Assembly (NCBI RefSeq): GCF_013410665.1
Contig: NZ_JACCFM010000001.1
Location: 1,116,001 to 1,180,000, forward strand
DNA length: 64,000 bases
Source: Leifsonia psychrotolerans
GTDB taxonomy: Bacteria; Actinomycetota; Actinomycetes; Actinomycetales; Microbacteriaceae
Reading direction: 5' to 3'
Below the pieces are notes generated by a model, which worked only from the letters and a program-made list of their open reading frames with translations, was not told the origin of the DNA and did no database searches. Shown here in pieces: positions 37,947 through 45,307 of the stretch (positions within the stretch are counted from its first letter, which is position 1; each line of letters starts with the position of its first letter). The position numbers were made by a program, and so were the translations under genes.

Positions 37947-38713
37947 GCGCGTGATACGTCCTCGAGTTCGTGCGCCGTCGGGCGGGAGGTGATGGTTTCG
38001 GAGTGGTTCGAATCGAGGGAGCCGATCCGGTCGTGGTACAGCTCGGCAAGGTCGTCGAGCCCCCGTCCGGCCAGGCTGGCCCACAGGATGTAGTCGTCGG
38101 CTGAGGCCAAGGCGATCTGGTGGGGAACACCGATCGCGATGGTTCCAGCCGACACCGCGGCGGCCAGGCCCGGCACCGAGTCTTCAATTGCGATGCAGTG
38201 CACGGGATCGACACCGAGGATGTCTGCGGCGAGCAGATAGGCCTCAGGATGCGGTTTAGGGTCGGTGACCATGTCTCCGGCGACGATCGTCGCAAAGGGT
38301 GACTCGCCGAGTTGCTCGGTGATCTTGTCGGCAATCTGCTGGGCCATCCGTTTCAACGACATGGTGACGAGCGCCATGGGAACCCCGGCCGCAGACAAGG
38401 CCGTGAGGAGTTCCAGCGCACCAGGGCGCCAGGGCAGTCCATGGCTGTTGAGCTGTTCTTGCACCCGATTGGTCAGCAGGGTGACGATTGCATCGATCTC
38501 CATGTCGACGCCGGCGCCCTGCAAGATTTCAGCCGACTTCTCGAGCCCGTTACCGACCATTTGCATGCAATCCTCATGCGTCCAGGTGCCCCCGAATGAC
38601 GCGACGAGTTCAGTCTCGGCCAGCATCCAGTACGGCTCGGTGTCGACAATGGTCCCGTCCATGTCCCACAGGACTGCGGCAGGAAGAGAGGAATTGGTTC
38701 GGATCAGGTTCAC
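37943..38713 (-). CDS. HAD-superfamily phosphatase (beta-phosphoglucomutase-like)
   Basis: 256-aa HAD hydrolase of the PGMB/phosphatase subgroup. Motif I is WDMDGTIVDTEP, motif II VTMSLKRM, motif III Lys in the DPKPHPEAYLLA segment and motif IV IEDSVPGL. The likely start is GTG 38713, which follows TACACT (38722-38727) by 8 bases; a TTG at 38722 is the alternative. The substrate is unknown. It is co-transcribed with trmI. Confidence 0.82.
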   Translation of the reverse strand: MNLIRTNSSLPAAVLWDMDGTIVDTEPYWMLAETELVASFGGTWTHEDCMQMVGNGLEKSAEILQGAGVDMEIDAIVTLLTNRVQEQLNSHGLPWRPGALELLTALSAAGVPMALVTMSLKRMAQQIADKITEQLGESPFATIVAGDMVTDPKPHPEAYLLAADILGVDPVHCIAIEDSVPGLAAAVSAGTIAIGVPHQIALASADDYILWASLAGRGLDDLAELYHDRIGSLDSNHSETITSRPTAHELEDVSRA

Positions 38714-38721
38714 GGGGTTCA

Positions 38722-38745
38722 AGTGTAGAGGGCACGGCCTATCCT
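38722..38745. promoter_or_regulatory. back-to-back -10 boxes of the HAD and PAC2 genes
   Basis: Minus strand: TACACT (38722-38727), 8 bases before GTG 38713. Plus strand: TATCCT (38740-38745), upstream of the PAC2 start. The two divergent promoters lie only 12 bases apart, so polymerases may compete. Confidence 0.4.
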
Positions 38746-38795
38746 TGACTGTGGGTGCGCCGTCGCGGCGCTCGGAATGGGCGAGGTTTCACAGA

Positions 38796-39740
38796 GTGGC
38801 ACACGGCAATGGGTTTTTAGGCGGACGGCTCCTCGTCGTCGCCTTCGAAGGTTGGAACGATGCAGGCGAGGCGGCCACCGGTGCCGTTCGCACTCTCCAG
38901 GAGCTCCTCGCGCTGAACGAAATCGCCGCCGTCGACCCCGAGTTGTACTTCGACTACCAGTTCAATCGCCCCACGATCAGCGCCAACGACGAGGGCAAAC
39001 GAGAAATCGAGTGGCCCGGAGCCGTCATGTACGGCCCCGAAGCCCCCGGCATCGCGAGCATCCCCCTCGCCGAAGACGCCCAGTTGCAGATCAGCGGTAC
39101 GAACGCCGGCAACATCTACCTTCTTGTCGGCACCGAACCCTCCCGCAGCTGGAAGAGTTTTGCCGCCGAAATACTCGACGCTGCGTTGGCCGCCGACGTC
39201 AGTGGCATGGTCTTTCTGGGAGCGATGCTCGCCGATGTGCCGCACACCCGCCCCATCTCAATCTTTGTGTCGAGCGATAACCCCTCGGTGCGTGCGGAAC
39301 TCCAGATTGAACGCAGCAATTATGAGGGACCGGTCGGGATTCTGAGTGTGCTCTCGGATGCCGCGGAGACCGTGGGAATTCCCACCCTTTCGATATGGGC
39401 ATCCGTACCGCATTACGTTCACAACGCCCCATCCCCCAAAGCCGTTCTCGCCCTCATCGACAAACTCGAAGAGATCATCGACGTTGTCATTCCGCGCGGG
39501 GACCTCGTCAGCGAGGCCGCCGAGTGGGAAACCGGCATCAACGCTCTCGCCGCCGACGACGACGAGATGGCTGCGTACATCGCTCAACTCGAGCAGGCAC
39601 GCGACACCGTGGATTCGCCGGAAGCCAGCGGTGAGGCGATCGCTCACGAATTCGAGCAGTACCTGCGCAAGCGTGGTGACGGCAGGGACGGCCGAGACGG
39701 CTGGGCCGACGGACGGCCAGCTGGCGACGGGCCGGGTTAG
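38796..39740 (+). CDS. PAC2 family protein
   Basis: 314-aa member of the PAC2 (proteasome assembly chaperone 2-like) family, known by GRLLVVAFEGWNDAGEAATG and the YDYQFNRPTI-like segment (here YFDYQFNRPTI). I chose GTG 38796, with GAGG about 10 bases upstream; GTG 38751 is in frame, 5 bases after the TATCCT box, and is an alternative. Despite the family name the bacterial function is unknown. It is found beside proteasome-locus genes in other Actinobacteria. Confidence 0.85.
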   Translation: MAHGNGFLGGRLLVVAFEGWNDAGEAATGAVRTLQELLALNEIAAVDPELYFDYQFNRPTISANDEGKREIEWPGAVMYGPEAPGIASIPLAEDAQLQISGTNAGNIYLLVGTEPSRSWKSFAAEILDAALAADVSGMVFLGAMLADVPHTRPISIFVSSDNPSVRAELQIERSNYEGPVGILSVLSDAAETVGIPTLSIWASVPHYVHNAPSPKAVLALIDKLEEIIDVVIPRGDLVSEAAEWETGINALAADDDEMAAYIAQLEQARDTVDSPEASGEAIAHEFEQYLRKRGDGRDGRDGWADGRPAGDGPG

Positions 39741-39771
39741 CCGTAACCCGAGGTACGGACCGGCGGAACCG

Positions 39772-41046
39772 TTAGAGCTTCACGCCGAGCAGCGCGTCGA
39801 TTGCCTCGGCCAGCGCGGTCGGATTGTCGAGGTTGTGCTCGGCCGCCTCGTCGAGCACCCGCAGGGCAGTGGGCGTGTCGAGGTCGTTGCAGAGGGCCGC
39901 CCGCAGCCGACCGATCACGGCGTCGGATGACTCCAGGCCGTTCGCCGACGACGCGGCCGCGGGGGCGAATGCCGTGCTCCACCGTGCGAGGCGTTCCTCG
40001 GCGCCGGCCAGCTTGTCGCCGGTCCATTCCCAGTTGCTGCGGTAGTGCTCCGCCAACAGCGCAAGGCGAATCGCCCGAGGATCAGTGCCTGCAGCGCGCA
40101 AACCCGACACCAGCACCAGATTGCCGAGGGACTTGCTCATCTTCTCGCCCTGGTAGGCGACCATGCCAGCGTGGCTGTACACACCCGCGAGCGGATGCCC
40201 AGAGAGCGCAGCGGCGTGCCCGGCACTCATGTCGTGGTGCGGGAAGATCAGGTCGCTGCCGCCGCCCTGCACCGTAAAGTCGGTGCCCAGCTCCTTGAGA
40301 GCGATGACGGAACATTCAATGTGCCAGCCCGGGCGCCCGGCCCCGACACGGGACGGCCACGACGGTTCGCCGTCGCGGGCCGCGCGCCAGAGCAACGGGT
40401 CGAGTACATCGCGCTTGCCGGGACGGTCGGGGTCACCGCCGCGCTCGGCGAATAGCGCGAGCATCGTCGCACGATCGAGGTTGCTCTCGTCGCCGAGGCG
40501 CCAGGGAGCCGCCGTCTCCGCGGCGGCGATATCAAAGTAGAGGTCGAAGCCCGGCAGACCAGCCGCGTCGAGCGCGGCATCCGGGGTATCGACCCGATAG
40601 GCCAACCCCGCCTCCTCAAGCAGGCACACGGCCTCGGCGATCTCGTCGATCACGTCGGTCACCGCAACATAGTCGTCGGGCGGAAGGATGCGCAGGGCCT
40701 CCATGTCGGTGCGGAAGAGTTCAACCTGCGACTCGGCAAGTTCACGCCAGTCCACGCCGGTGGCCGTGGCGCGTTCAAGCAACGGATCGTCGATGTCCGT
40801 CACGTTTTGCGCATAGTGGACCTGGTAGCCGGCATCGAGCCACACGCGCTGCAGCGTGTCGAACGCGAGGTACGTGGCCGCGTGCCCGAGATGGGTCGCG
40901 TCGTAGGGGGTGATCCCACAGACGTAGAGTCGGGCGACATCCGTGGGCTGCGCGTGCACCAGCGCAGCCGAGGCCGTGTCGTGCAGGAACAGAGCGGACG
41001 AGTTCCCCGGAAGGGCCGGGACGACGGGACGATTCCAGGAGCGCAT
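39772..41046 (-). CDS. mshC: cysteine:1D-myo-inosityl 2-amino-2-deoxy-alpha-D-glucopyranoside ligase
   Basis: 424-aa MshC, which joins cysteine to GlcN-Ins in mycothiol synthesis through a cysteinyl-adenylate. It is a shortened relative of cysteinyl-tRNA synthetase: VCGITPYDATHLGHA (HIGH-type with zinc Cys), GWHIECSVIA (zinc Cys), IFPHHDMSAGHA (zinc His) and KMSKSLGN are visible, and the anticodon-binding tail is reduced. ATG 41046 follows TAGGCT by 7 bases without an SD (leaderless). It marks the organism as mycothiol-producing. Confidence 0.93.
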   Translation of the reverse strand: MRSWNRPVVPALPGNSSALFLHDTASAALVHAQPTDVARLYVCGITPYDATHLGHAATYLAFDTLQRVWLDAGYQVHYAQNVTDIDDPLLERATATGVDWRELAESQVELFRTDMEALRILPPDDYVAVTDVIDEIAEAVCLLEEAGLAYRVDTPDAALDAAGLPGFDLYFDIAAAETAAPWRLGDESNLDRATMLALFAERGGDPDRPGKRDVLDPLLWRAARDGEPSWPSRVGAGRPGWHIECSVIALKELGTDFTVQGGGSDLIFPHHDMSAGHAAALSGHPLAGVYSHAGMVAYQGEKMSKSLGNLVLVSGLRAAGTDPRAIRLALLAEHYRSNWEWTGDKLAGAEERLARWSTAFAPAAASSANGLESSDAVIGRLRAALCNDLDTPTALRVLDEAAEHNLDNPTALAEAIDALLGVKL

Positions 41047-41053
41047 GTGATCC

Positions 41054-41059
41054 AGCCTA
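41054..41059 (-). promoter_or_regulatory. -10 box TAGGCT of mshC
   Basis: TAGGCT on the minus strand ends 7 bases before ATG 41046. No SD is present, so transcription probably starts at the initiator codon. Confidence 0.45.
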
Positions 41060-41060
41060 A

Positions 41061-41915
41061 CTACGCCGTGATGACGTTCGTGCCAAGCAGAACGAGGAGT
41101 GCGCCGCCGGCCAGGATGCGGTAGATCACGAACGGCAGGAAGCTGCGCTTCGAGATGTAGCTCATGAAGAACGCGATCACGACAAAGCCGACGACGAACG
41201 CCACGATCGTGGCGATCAGTGTGGCGAGCGGGCCGAAGACCTCAGGAGTGCAGTTGGTGGCACCGACCAGGCACGGCTTGGCGATGGACTTGTAGACCTG
41301 GTAGAAGCCGCTGCCGAGCACGGCAGGAATGGCCAGCAGGAAGGCGTAGCGGGCCGCTGCCTTGCGCTCATATCCCATGAAGAGGCCAGCCGTGATGGTG
41401 CCGCCCGACCGTGAGACTCCGGGAATGAGGGCGAGGGCTTGGGCGAAGCCGTAGATCGTGCCGTCACGCACCGTGAGTTCTTTCAAGCGGCGCTTCTTGG
41501 CTCCCACATAGTCGGCGATTCCAAGCAGGATGCCGAAGACGATGAGCATGGCGGCGGTGATCCACAGGTTGCGGAGCGTCGTCTCGATCTGGTCCTGGAA
41601 GAGGAGGCCGAGAACGATGATCGGCACAGAGCCGAGGATGATCAGCCAGCCCATGCGGGCATCCGGATCGTTGCGCGGGATCTTGCCGACGAGCGAACGC
41701 GCCCAGTGGCCGATGATGCGGGTGATGTCACGCCAGAAATAGATCACCACGGCCAGCTCGGTACCGATCTGGGTGATCGCCGTGAAACGGGCACCGGGAT
41801 CTTCACCCGTGCCGATCAGCTGGCCGATAATGCTGACGTGAGCACTGGACGAGACCGGCAGAAACTCGGTGAGCCCCTGCACGAGGCCGAGGATGATGGC
41901 GTTGATGAATTCCAC
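41061..41915 (-). CDS. uppP: undecaprenyl-diphosphatase UppP (BacA)
   Basis: 284-aa polytopic membrane enzyme that dephosphorylates undecaprenyl diphosphate to recycle the cell-wall lipid carrier; overproduction gives bacitracin tolerance. Family motifs are [13 protein letters not shown] near the N-terminus and [10 protein letters not shown] in the middle, with about eight membrane helices. It lies 18 bases after the M20 peptidase stop in the same direction. Confidence 0.95.
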   Translation of the reverse strand: MEFINAIILGLVQGLTEFLPVSSSAHVSIIGQLIGTGEDPGARFTAITQIGTELAVVIYFWRDITRIIGHWARSLVGKIPRNDPDARMGWLIILGSVPIIVLGLLFQDQIETTLRNLWITAAMLIVFGILLGIADYVGAKKRRLKELTVRDGTIYGFAQALALIPGVSRSGGTITAGLFMGYERKAAARYAFLLAIPAVLGSGFYQVYKSIAKPCLVGATNCTPEVFGPLATLIATIVAFVVGFVVIAFFMSYISKRSFLPFVIYRILAGGALLVLLGTNVITA

Positions 41916-41933
41916 GTGCTGATGCTCCGCTTG

Positions 41934-43259
41934 CTAGTAGGTCGTGAGCAGGTCGGTCAGGACCCGCCTGCCAAACACTAATGCGTCGAGCGGCACGCGC
42001 TCGTCAACGCCATGGAACATGCCGGGAAAATCCAAATCGGCGGGGAGTTTCAGGGGTGCAAAGCCGTAGCCGGTGATGCCGAGCTTGTGCAGCGCTTTGT
42101 TGTCGGTTCCCCCCGAGAGCATGTAGGGCAACACGGGCACGTCGGGATCGTGGCGGCCCAGCGTGCCGCGAATCGCGTCGATCAACGCACCGTCGAACGC
42201 ATTCTCGAGGCCGATATCGGCGTGCATCACGACGATTTCGATGTCGGGGCCGACGAGTTCGGCGATCTCGGCCAAGACGGCCTTCTCCTCACCCGGCAGC
42301 GTGCGCACGTCGATCAGGGCTTCAGCGGTGTCGGGAATGACGTTGTGCTTGTAACCGCCCTTCAGGAGCGTGGGGTTCGACGTCGTGCGGAGGCTGCCCA
42401 AAATGAATCCGGATGCAGTGCCCGTTGCGATCGCCAACTCGTCGGGGCCGACCTTCTGCGGGTCGACGCCCAAGATTCGGGCCACCTCGTTCAGGAGGGT
42501 CGATGTGGTGTCGGTCAAATGGATGGGCCATTCCTTGCGGCCGACCGCGGCGACGGCCTCGGCCAGACGCGTGACGGCGTTGTCATGAATCAGCCGCGAC
42601 CCATGAGCGGCAGTGCCACGGGCGACGAGCTTGATCCACAGCATTGCCTTCTCGGCTGTTTGCAGAAGGTAGGCGCGCTGGTCGTTGAAGGTGATCGAGT
42701 ATCCGCCCACCTCGCTGATGGCCTCGGTGGCGCCGGCGAAGAGTTCAGGTCGGTTGTCCACGAGGTAGTGCGAGCCGTACACTCCCCCGGCTTCCTCATC
42801 GGCGAAGAAGGCGATGACCAGATCACGCTGCGGCGCCCGACCGGCCCCGAGAATGTCCTGGAGGGAGGCCAGGATCATGGCATCCATGTTCTTCATATCG
42901 ACGGCGCCACGCCCCCACAGCAGGCCGTCCTTGATGACGCCCGCGAACGGATCCACGGACCAGTTCGCGGGGTCGGCCGGCACGACGTCGAGGTGGCCGT
43001 GCACGACCAGAGCCCCCCGTGACGAGTCGTGGCCTTTCACCCGCGCGACAACACTCGTGCGGCCAGGCTCGGATTCGATGATCTCGGGGGTCAGGCCGAG
43101 GCCGCGCAGATGTGCGGCCACGTACTCTGCGGCATCCGTCTCGCCGTTCGAGCGCCCGTCACCGAAATTGCTGGTGTCGAACCGGATCAGATCGCGAGCG
43201 ATTTCTGCGGTGAGATCGAGTTCGTCGCCCGCGGGGGCCGCATTCCCTGTGTTTGCCAT
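41934..43259 (-). CDS. M20/M25/M40 family metallohydrolase
   Basis: 441-aa zinc peptidase/deacylase. The metal motifs are VHGHLDVVPADPANW, WGRGAVDMKNMDAM, ADEEAGG and, near the C-terminus, SGGTDNKAL. Start ATG 43259 (MANTGN) follows TAGCGT by 7 bases with no SD; the frame extends upstream without domain sequence. Substrate unknown; dipeptides or N-acyl amino acids are typical. It shares only the general fold with the 4460 dipeptidase. Confidence 0.87.
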   Translation of the reverse strand: MANTGNAAPAGDELDLTAEIARDLIRFDTSNFGDGRSNGETDAAEYVAAHLRGLGLTPEIIESEPGRTSVVARVKGHDSSRGALVVHGHLDVVPADPANWSVDPFAGVIKDGLLWGRGAVDMKNMDAMILASLQDILGAGRAPQRDLVIAFFADEEAGGVYGSHYLVDNRPELFAGATEAISEVGGYSITFNDQRAYLLQTAEKAMLWIKLVARGTAAHGSRLIHDNAVTRLAEAVAAVGRKEWPIHLTDTTSTLLNEVARILGVDPQKVGPDELAIATGTASGFILGSLRTTSNPTLLKGGYKHNVIPDTAEALIDVRTLPGEEKAVLAEIAELVGPDIEIVVMHADIGLENAFDGALIDAIRGTLGRHDPDVPVLPYMLSGGTDNKALHKLGITGYGFAPLKLPADLDFPGMFHGVDERVPLDALVFGRRVLTDLLTTY

Positions 43260-43266
43260 GCGGCTC

Positions 43267-43272
43267 ACGCTA
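43267..43272 (-). promoter_or_regulatory. -10 box TAGCGT of the M20 hydrolase gene
   Basis: On the minus strand TAGCGT, then GAGCCGC, then ATG. This leaderless arrangement fixes the start at 43259. Confidence 0.45.
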
Positions 43273-43348
43273 CCGGTTCGGGCATTCACCCCGCACGCCA
43301 CGCCGTCAAGCTGAGAATTGCTCGCCGCCACTGGCTCACGAGTGGTTT

Positions 43349-43378
43349 TTGACCCCCGAAAAACCGTGCTAAGTTATT
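43349..43378 (+). promoter_or_regulatory. promoter of tRNA-Leu
   Basis: TTGACC at 43349-43354 is followed by TAAGTT (43370, spacer 15) or GTTATT (43373-43378, spacer 18). The tRNA begins about 40 bases further on. Confidence 0.45.
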
Positions 43379-43416
43379 ACCTCGTCAGCAAGAAACAGAT
43401 TGCAGACAAACATCCA

Positions 43417-43501
43417 GTCCGGGTGGCGGAAATGGCAGACGCGCTAGCTTGAGGTGCTAGTGCCCGTATAGGGCGTGGGGGTTCAAGTCCCCCCTCGGAC
43501 A
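43417..43501 (+). tRNA. tRNA-Leu (anticodon GAG)
   Basis: An 85-nt class II tRNA. The acceptor arms GTCCGGG / CTCGGAC pair with one G-T. The anticodon stem CTAGC / GCTAG encloses loop TTGAGGT, giving anticodon GAG (CUU/CUC codons). The long variable arm (GTGCCCGTATAGGGCGT) and T-arm GGGGGTTCAAGTCCCCC follow. No CCA is encoded; the discriminator is A at 43501. Confidence 0.95.
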
Positions 43502-43505
43502 CGAA

Positions 43506-43526
43506 GATTGTTTCAGTGAAACAATC
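43506..43526. repeat. 9-bp hairpin directly after tRNA-Leu
   Basis: GATTGTTTC / GAAACAATC with loop AGT, 4 bases after the tRNA end. It has no T-tract, so it may be a processing or protective hairpin rather than a terminator. Confidence 0.6.
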
Positions 43527-43540
43527 GACGAGAACTGGTT

Positions 43541-43587
43541 GAGACAGTTCACGGGCCGGATCATATGATCCGGCCCTGTCTCGTTTA
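43541..43587 (+). terminator. terminator of tRNA-Leu containing a perfect 24-bp palindrome
   Basis: GGGCCGGATCAT / ATGATCCGGCCC (43553-43576) is flanked by GAGACA (43541) and TGTCTC (43577), which lengthens the stem, and is followed by GTTTAACC. It is the likely end of the tRNA transcript. Confidence 0.65.
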
Positions 43588-43659
43588 ACCAGAACTTTGT
43601 GGGCTTATAGGGGGGCTTATAGGCTTATAGGCCAAAACGTGTGGATGGCGTCGGGCGTG

Positions 43660-43830
43660 TCATGCGCTGCCGGCCCAGCCTGAGCGCATCCAGAGGCCTT
43701 CCTCGGCGGTGATACCGGCGCCGTAGTAGTCCGGTTCCGACGGTTCTTCACTGTTCTCGTCCGTGAGCGGTTCGAGCTCTGGGGGTTGGGTAGGGATGAA
43801 TTCGTGGGCGCGGTCGATCGGGATCTCCCC
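43660..43830 (-). pseudogene. second remnant of the IS1249/IS256-like transposase C-terminus
   Basis: The minus-strand reading IPIDRAHEFIPTQPPELE... ending YYGAGITAEEGLWMRSGWAG matches the last ~55 residues of the remnant at 9862 (PIDRAHELIP...YYGTGLSADEGL..SSGWAG), with the stop at the same relative place and a shared 3' flank (ACGTGTGGATG...TCGGGCGTGTCAT). Similarity stops abruptly near 43830; there is no start codon and no further transposase sequence. Confidence 0.6.
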
Positions 43831-43909
43831 CGGAGTCACGCATTCACGCGAACTTCTTCGAGTCTCGTTCGAGTCACCGCTGCACGCCCGGGATACGTCG
43901 TTCCCCCGC

Positions 43910-43970
43910 CGCGAGTGGGCAGTTGTTGTTGCTTCACCCATCCCGAGGCAACAACAACTGCTCACTCGCG
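43910..43970. repeat. long hairpin, 23-bp stem
   Basis: Arms 43910-43932 (starting CGCGAGTGGGCAGTTGTTG) and 43948-43970 are reverse complements except for one position, around a 15-base loop. No open reading frame uses it. It could be a REP-like or MITE-like element, an IS end pair, or a structured RNA. Confidence 0.8.
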
Positions 43971-44027
43971 TGGTGTCGTGAGGTACGAATCGCCCCCGGG
44001 TTCGCACATTCACGGGCCGAACGGCAC

Positions 44028-44103
44028 GCGCAGGTTAGGGCGGTTCGCGCAGGTTAGGGCGGTTCGCGCAGGTTAGGGCGGTTCGCGCAGGTTAGGGCGG
44101 TTC
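44028..44103. repeat. 19-bp tandem repeat, four identical copies
   Basis: The unit GCGCAGGTTAGGGCGGTTC starts at 44028, 44047, 44066 and 44085. All four copies are identical, so the array is young or under homogenising exchange. It is not coding in any convincing frame. Confidence 0.92.
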
Positions 44104-44157
44104 GCGCATGCTCGAACGTGCGCGAACATCCTTAGCATGCGCGAGCATCCTCAGCGC
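44104..44157. repeat. degenerate 19-bp units and 9-bp inverted repeat after the array
   Basis: The 19-base period continues in another sequence: GCGCGAACATCCTTAGC at 44120 and GCGCGAGCATCCTCAGC at 44139. GCGCATGCT (44104-44112) and AGCATGCGC (44134-44142) form an inverted repeat over it. The remaining bases to 44220 hold nothing I can name. Confidence 0.6.
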
Positions 44158-44220
44158 TCCTGACTCCGTGTGCGACGGGCCCGCCTCGCTGACGAACGGT
44201 GGCCGCGACCGGCAGTTCGG

Positions 44221-44850
44221 TCAGCCGAGGGCCGGATGCTCCGACGGAAGGCCATGGCGCTCGCCCGCCTGGTGCAGGGCGACGTTACGGGCCTCCCACT
44301 CGCCGAGCTCCTGCCGCATGCCCTCGATGATCGGTCGGTCCGGGCACTGCATCACGCTGCGGCCACAGGCGCACTGCGTGGGGTTGGTCGCGTCGTCAGC
44401 GTGCACCCGCGCCACACGCCAGAGTGCCGCGAGAGCTCGGTCGTTCCGTCGGGTCGCAAGCTCGATCTTGCGCTCGGCCCGCTTCACCAGGTCGTTCTCG
44501 AGCACGGCACGGATGCCGCCGGCATCCGTCTGATCGAATTGGCCAGCCACCAGGCCGCGCAGCTCGCCCACCTGTGAGGTCAGGGATGTAATCGACGCGT
44601 CCCGCTCGGCCAGTAGCAGGGTGGCGTCCGCGACGGCCTCACGCTGAACATCCTGCAACTCGCTGTAGAGCTCGCTCCAGAGCGCCACGTGGTCGCTGTC
44701 GCGGCGCTCGGCACGGTCGGCCCCGATATGGCGCACGCAGAAGGAACAGACCACCTGATCGGCGGCCGAGGTGAAGTGAAACGGCTGCAGGGCACGGCAG
44801 CAGAGGCACTGCGCGTCGATGTCTTCATACAGCTGATATGCGTGGGTCAC
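44221..44850 (-). CDS. hypothetical protein with Cys clusters and a coiled coil
   Basis: 209-aa soluble protein I do not recognise. The N-terminal zinc-ribbon-like pair CLCC...CSFC lies at about residues 15-38. A long charged, predicted coiled-coil region follows (about 55-150, Leu/Ala/Glu-rich), and the C-terminus has CACGRSVMQC. GTG 44850 follows AAGGGAG. It lies downstream of the gene at 44901 in the same direction (50-base gap), so the two may form an operon. Confidence 0.65.
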   Translation of the reverse strand: MTHAYQLYEDIDAQCLCCRALQPFHFTSAADQVVCSFCVRHIGADRAERRDSDHVALWSELYSELQDVQREAVADATLLLAERDASITSLTSQVGELRGLVAGQFDQTDAGGIRAVLENDLVKRAERKIELATRRNDRALAALWRVARVHADDATNPTQCACGRSVMQCPDRPIIEGMRQELGEWEARNVALHQAGERHGLPSEHPALG

Positions 44851-44900
44851 CGATACTCCCTTGGTCGAACGAAGATCGCTGCCACGCAGCGTGGGACAGG

Positions 44901-45272
44901 CTACGCGTCGCGCGGCGCCTCGTCGACGATCCCGACAAGGCGGCTACCGATGCCGTCAACCTCGCTGCGGCGCAGGCCGTCCTCGGGCGCGGGCAGCTCG
45001 TCGGCGCCGTGGTAATCGCAGCTGAGATAGGTGAAGCTGGGCCACCACTTCTTGGGCCGAACCGCTTCAGTGAACCCACAGACAGCGCAGACCAGCTCAA
45101 CCCAGACGGGCTTCTTGCCCGTGCGGTTTGCACGCGATTGGGCCAACCAGGCTGGCGGGTTGGTGTCAAGTTCGGTGACCTGCGCCGCGGACAGTCGCGA
45201 CGGAATTCCGTTACGTGTGGCCATCTCGAGTGGAATATCGAGGCGAACTGCGGCTTCTCGTCTGGTAATCAT
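44901..45272 (-). CDS. hypothetical protein with single CxxC and C/H residues
   Basis: 123-aa protein of unknown family. The N-terminus (ITRREAAVRLDIPLEMATRNGIPSR) reads like a short helix-turn-helix of the MerR/excisionase type, and a middle part with LVCAVCGF and LSCDYHG could bind zinc. ATG 45272 follows TAAGCT by 8 bases without an SD, which favours it over the GTG at 45278. It is likely co-transcribed with the Cys-rich 44221 gene. DNA binding is inference. Confidence 0.6.
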   Translation of the reverse strand: MITRREAAVRLDIPLEMATRNGIPSRLSAAQVTELDTNPPAWLAQSRANRTGKKPVWVELVCAVCGFTEAVRPKKWWPSFTYLSCDYHGADELPAPEDGLRRSEVDGIGSRLVGIVDEAPRDA

Positions 45273-45280
45273 CTCCACCC

Positions 45281-45286
45281 AGCTTA
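45281..45286 (-). promoter_or_regulatory. -10 box TAAGCT of the 44901 gene
   Basis: On the minus strand TAAGCT, then 8 bases, then ATG 45272: a leaderless layout that selects the shorter start. Confidence 0.4.
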
Positions 45287-45307
45287 GGTGAATGCAAGAA
45301 TGGGCGG

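Noticed and set aside
43660..44013. 117-aa open frame as a real gene
   Set aside because: Only the last ~55 residues have any relationship (to a transposase tail); the upstream half crosses the non-coding hairpin.
44028..44103. CRISPR array
   Set aside because: Head-to-tail 19-bp repeats with no spacers and no cas genes nearby.
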